Source: Plakobranchus ocellatus (lineage: Eukaryota > Mollusca > Gastropoda > Plakobranchidae). Taken from it: a DNA stretch of 32,548 bases. Of this stretch, positions 31,394-32,548 are shown in pieces; positions within the stretch are counted from its first letter, which is position 1; every line of letters begins with the position of its first letter. A model generated the notes under the pieces. That model searched no databases, had not been told where the DNA came from, and saw only the letters and a program-made list of their open reading frames with translations. The stretch spans positions 335,359-367,906 of the forward strand of contig BLXT01001432.1 in NCBI GenBank assembly GCA_019648995.1. Reading direction: 5' to 3'. A program made the position numbers and the translations under genes.

Positions 31394-32548
31394 AGTCTAA
31401 TTTCAACAAAGAATTTCATCTAAATCATCATCATCATTTTGCCCCATAAACTCGTCAAAGAAGCTGCGATAATCACATGTCATCTTGGCTGATCGCAGGA
31501 CATAACGAGCCTATCAGTGGTTGTCATCCAAATATTCACCGTGCGACTTCGCTTAGATGGGCATGGGCAGAAATGATTGTCGTTCTATGCTAACGTGTCT
31601 ACACCACATAGGCTGTGGTAATGATGCAAGAGAAAATTATTGAATAGAAAAGCAGCTGGGGTTGTGGTAAAGGTAAACAGTGAGTTAAATTCATCATTTG
31701 AGGCCATTTCATGCATCAATATCTACAAAACTAATTGTCAGTTCGTGGAAAAAATTGAGCATTTTCTTCCTTGACTTTGTTGAGCACAGAGTAAATTTAG
31801 TGATTGTCATAGAGATATTTTTAAAGTTAAGCTCTTTGAATAATGGTCTCAGGCAATGATTGGGCCAACTTAAATCAAAAAATTAAATATTTTAAAAATT
31901 CATACTTTTTTTTGTTTGTTTTTAAGCTACAGCTACACATAATGCACCAAATTAAATGTTTTTTGAGCTAAAAAATTCACAGTGAAATAATTATCCCATG
32001 TCAATATGTAAATTCAGTCTGAGATACCTACTTCTCAAGATATTTTTAAAAATCCAAAAATACAAAGGCCAATTAAATTGGCTTCTTTTGCCCATGTTCC
32101 TGTTTTTGTGGTGTTAAAACATTTTCTTTTGTATTTTATCACCGCAACTAAACGTACATAGTTCTTTTGTCTAGTAAAACTTCTAGTGTTAAATTCAAAA
32201 TTCATTATTTATTTTTTGTTCACTCAGCTATATTTTCTACTGTTCTTCCGAAAACGAAACTCTGCACCCCATCACTTTTGTCTCCAGGAAGGAGACACAT
32301 GGGAGGATGAATGTGTAAATTGATTTTTCTTTCTCTCTCAATTCATTATGGTTTGTCCTATTTATTTTCCTTCTTTTTCATTCTGTTTTTTTTTTTCTTT
32401 AACCGATAGGCGTCGTTAGCGCCCGCGATCGCCCGCAATGGTTGCTGACTACATCGCCCACTATCGCCTGCGTCAATCGAGTTTGGCATACACTTTTATA
32501 ATACAGAACAGCGCCTATTTAAGTTCTTTACATCCGGGTGTGTTTAGC
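31394..32548. other. right-edge intron or upstream DNA, no exon found
   Basis: Expected to hold intron of PPP1R21, but no upstream coiled-coil exon is visible. A minus-strand frame at about 31403-31510 ends in an acidic tail (GQNDDDDLDEIL) but is preceded by stops and has no family match. A GC-rich patch at 32401-32480 stands out from the AT-rich background. Confidence 0.55.
32401..32521. repeat. GC-rich patch with short inverted ends
   Basis: Rich in CGCCC/GCGAT words (for example GCGCCCGCGATCGCCCGC at 32419-32436). It is bracketed by GATAGGCG at about 32405-32412 and CGCCTATT at 32512-32519 in inverted orientation. Too short to classify; it could be the end of a mobile element or a CpG-rich regulatory patch. 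Confidence 0.35.

Noticed and set aside
31403..31510. Short minus-strand frame ending in an acidic tail
   Set aside because: Preceded by tandem stops and with no family match. It does not continue the PPP1R21 coiled coil, although the missing upstream exon was sought here.
1..32548. CRISPR arrays, bacterial operons, integrated viral genes
   Set aside because: No regularly spaced repeats, no prokaryotic gene organisation, and no capsid, envelope or retroviral gag/pol-like frame was seen. The only reverse-transcriptase signature is the LINE relic.

Overview
The window is animal nuclear DNA from a draft assembly. It is AT-rich, has many spliceosomal introns, carries tRNA-derived SINEs and a mariner element, and contains a run of N. 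No host gene is bacterial. The source looks like an invertebrate. Dispersed AGATCTAG-like and TAGGCCTA words and the SINE type remind me of marine molluscs, gastropods in particular, but that is a weak inference.

The one confidently identified gene is on the minus strand: the ortholog of PPP1R21 (protein phosphatase 1 regulatory subunit 21, also called KLRAQ1/CCDC128; subunit Fy-2 of the FERRY complex). I resolved 16 coding exons between 29876 and 8289. All have GT-AG introns and all phases agree, giving 622 codons plus a stop. The 5' exons, including the N-terminal KLRAQ region, lie beyond the right edge. In vertebrates the product is a coiled-coil protein of early endosomes that binds Rab5-GTP through its C-terminal coiled coil and works with TBCK, FERRY3, CRYZL1 and GATD1 in linking mRNA and translation machinery to endosomes.

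The rest is intronic or flanking DNA shaped by transposable elements. Left of the gene (1-8288): a putative 3' UTR, a decayed LINE reverse-transcriptase C-terminus (about 6033-6300, minus), an apparently full-length tRNA-type SINE (4245-4507), a 60-bp tandem duplication (2829-2947) and much featureless AT-rich DNA. Inside the introns: a MITE-like element with 32-bp terminal inverted repeats (13707-14113), a 32-bp-arm hairpin (17290-17361), a cluster of TCTAGATC-like words (17998-18209), a 30-bp-arm palindrome (18369-18429), a 5'-truncated SINE with a 12-bp target-site duplication (18908-19114), a 1.2-kb element with 13-bp inverted ends between TTAA tetranucleotides (19242-20463), and an assembly gap (21470-21871) whose two edges carry the same 85-bp sequence. 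Upstream of the first visible exon is a near full-length but inactivated mariner (30140-31391, plus strand, antisense to PPP1R21).

I found no novel multi-gene system. The most useful observations are the complete exon model, the block of seven consecutive skippable exons, the probably spurious gap, and several unnamed TE families.
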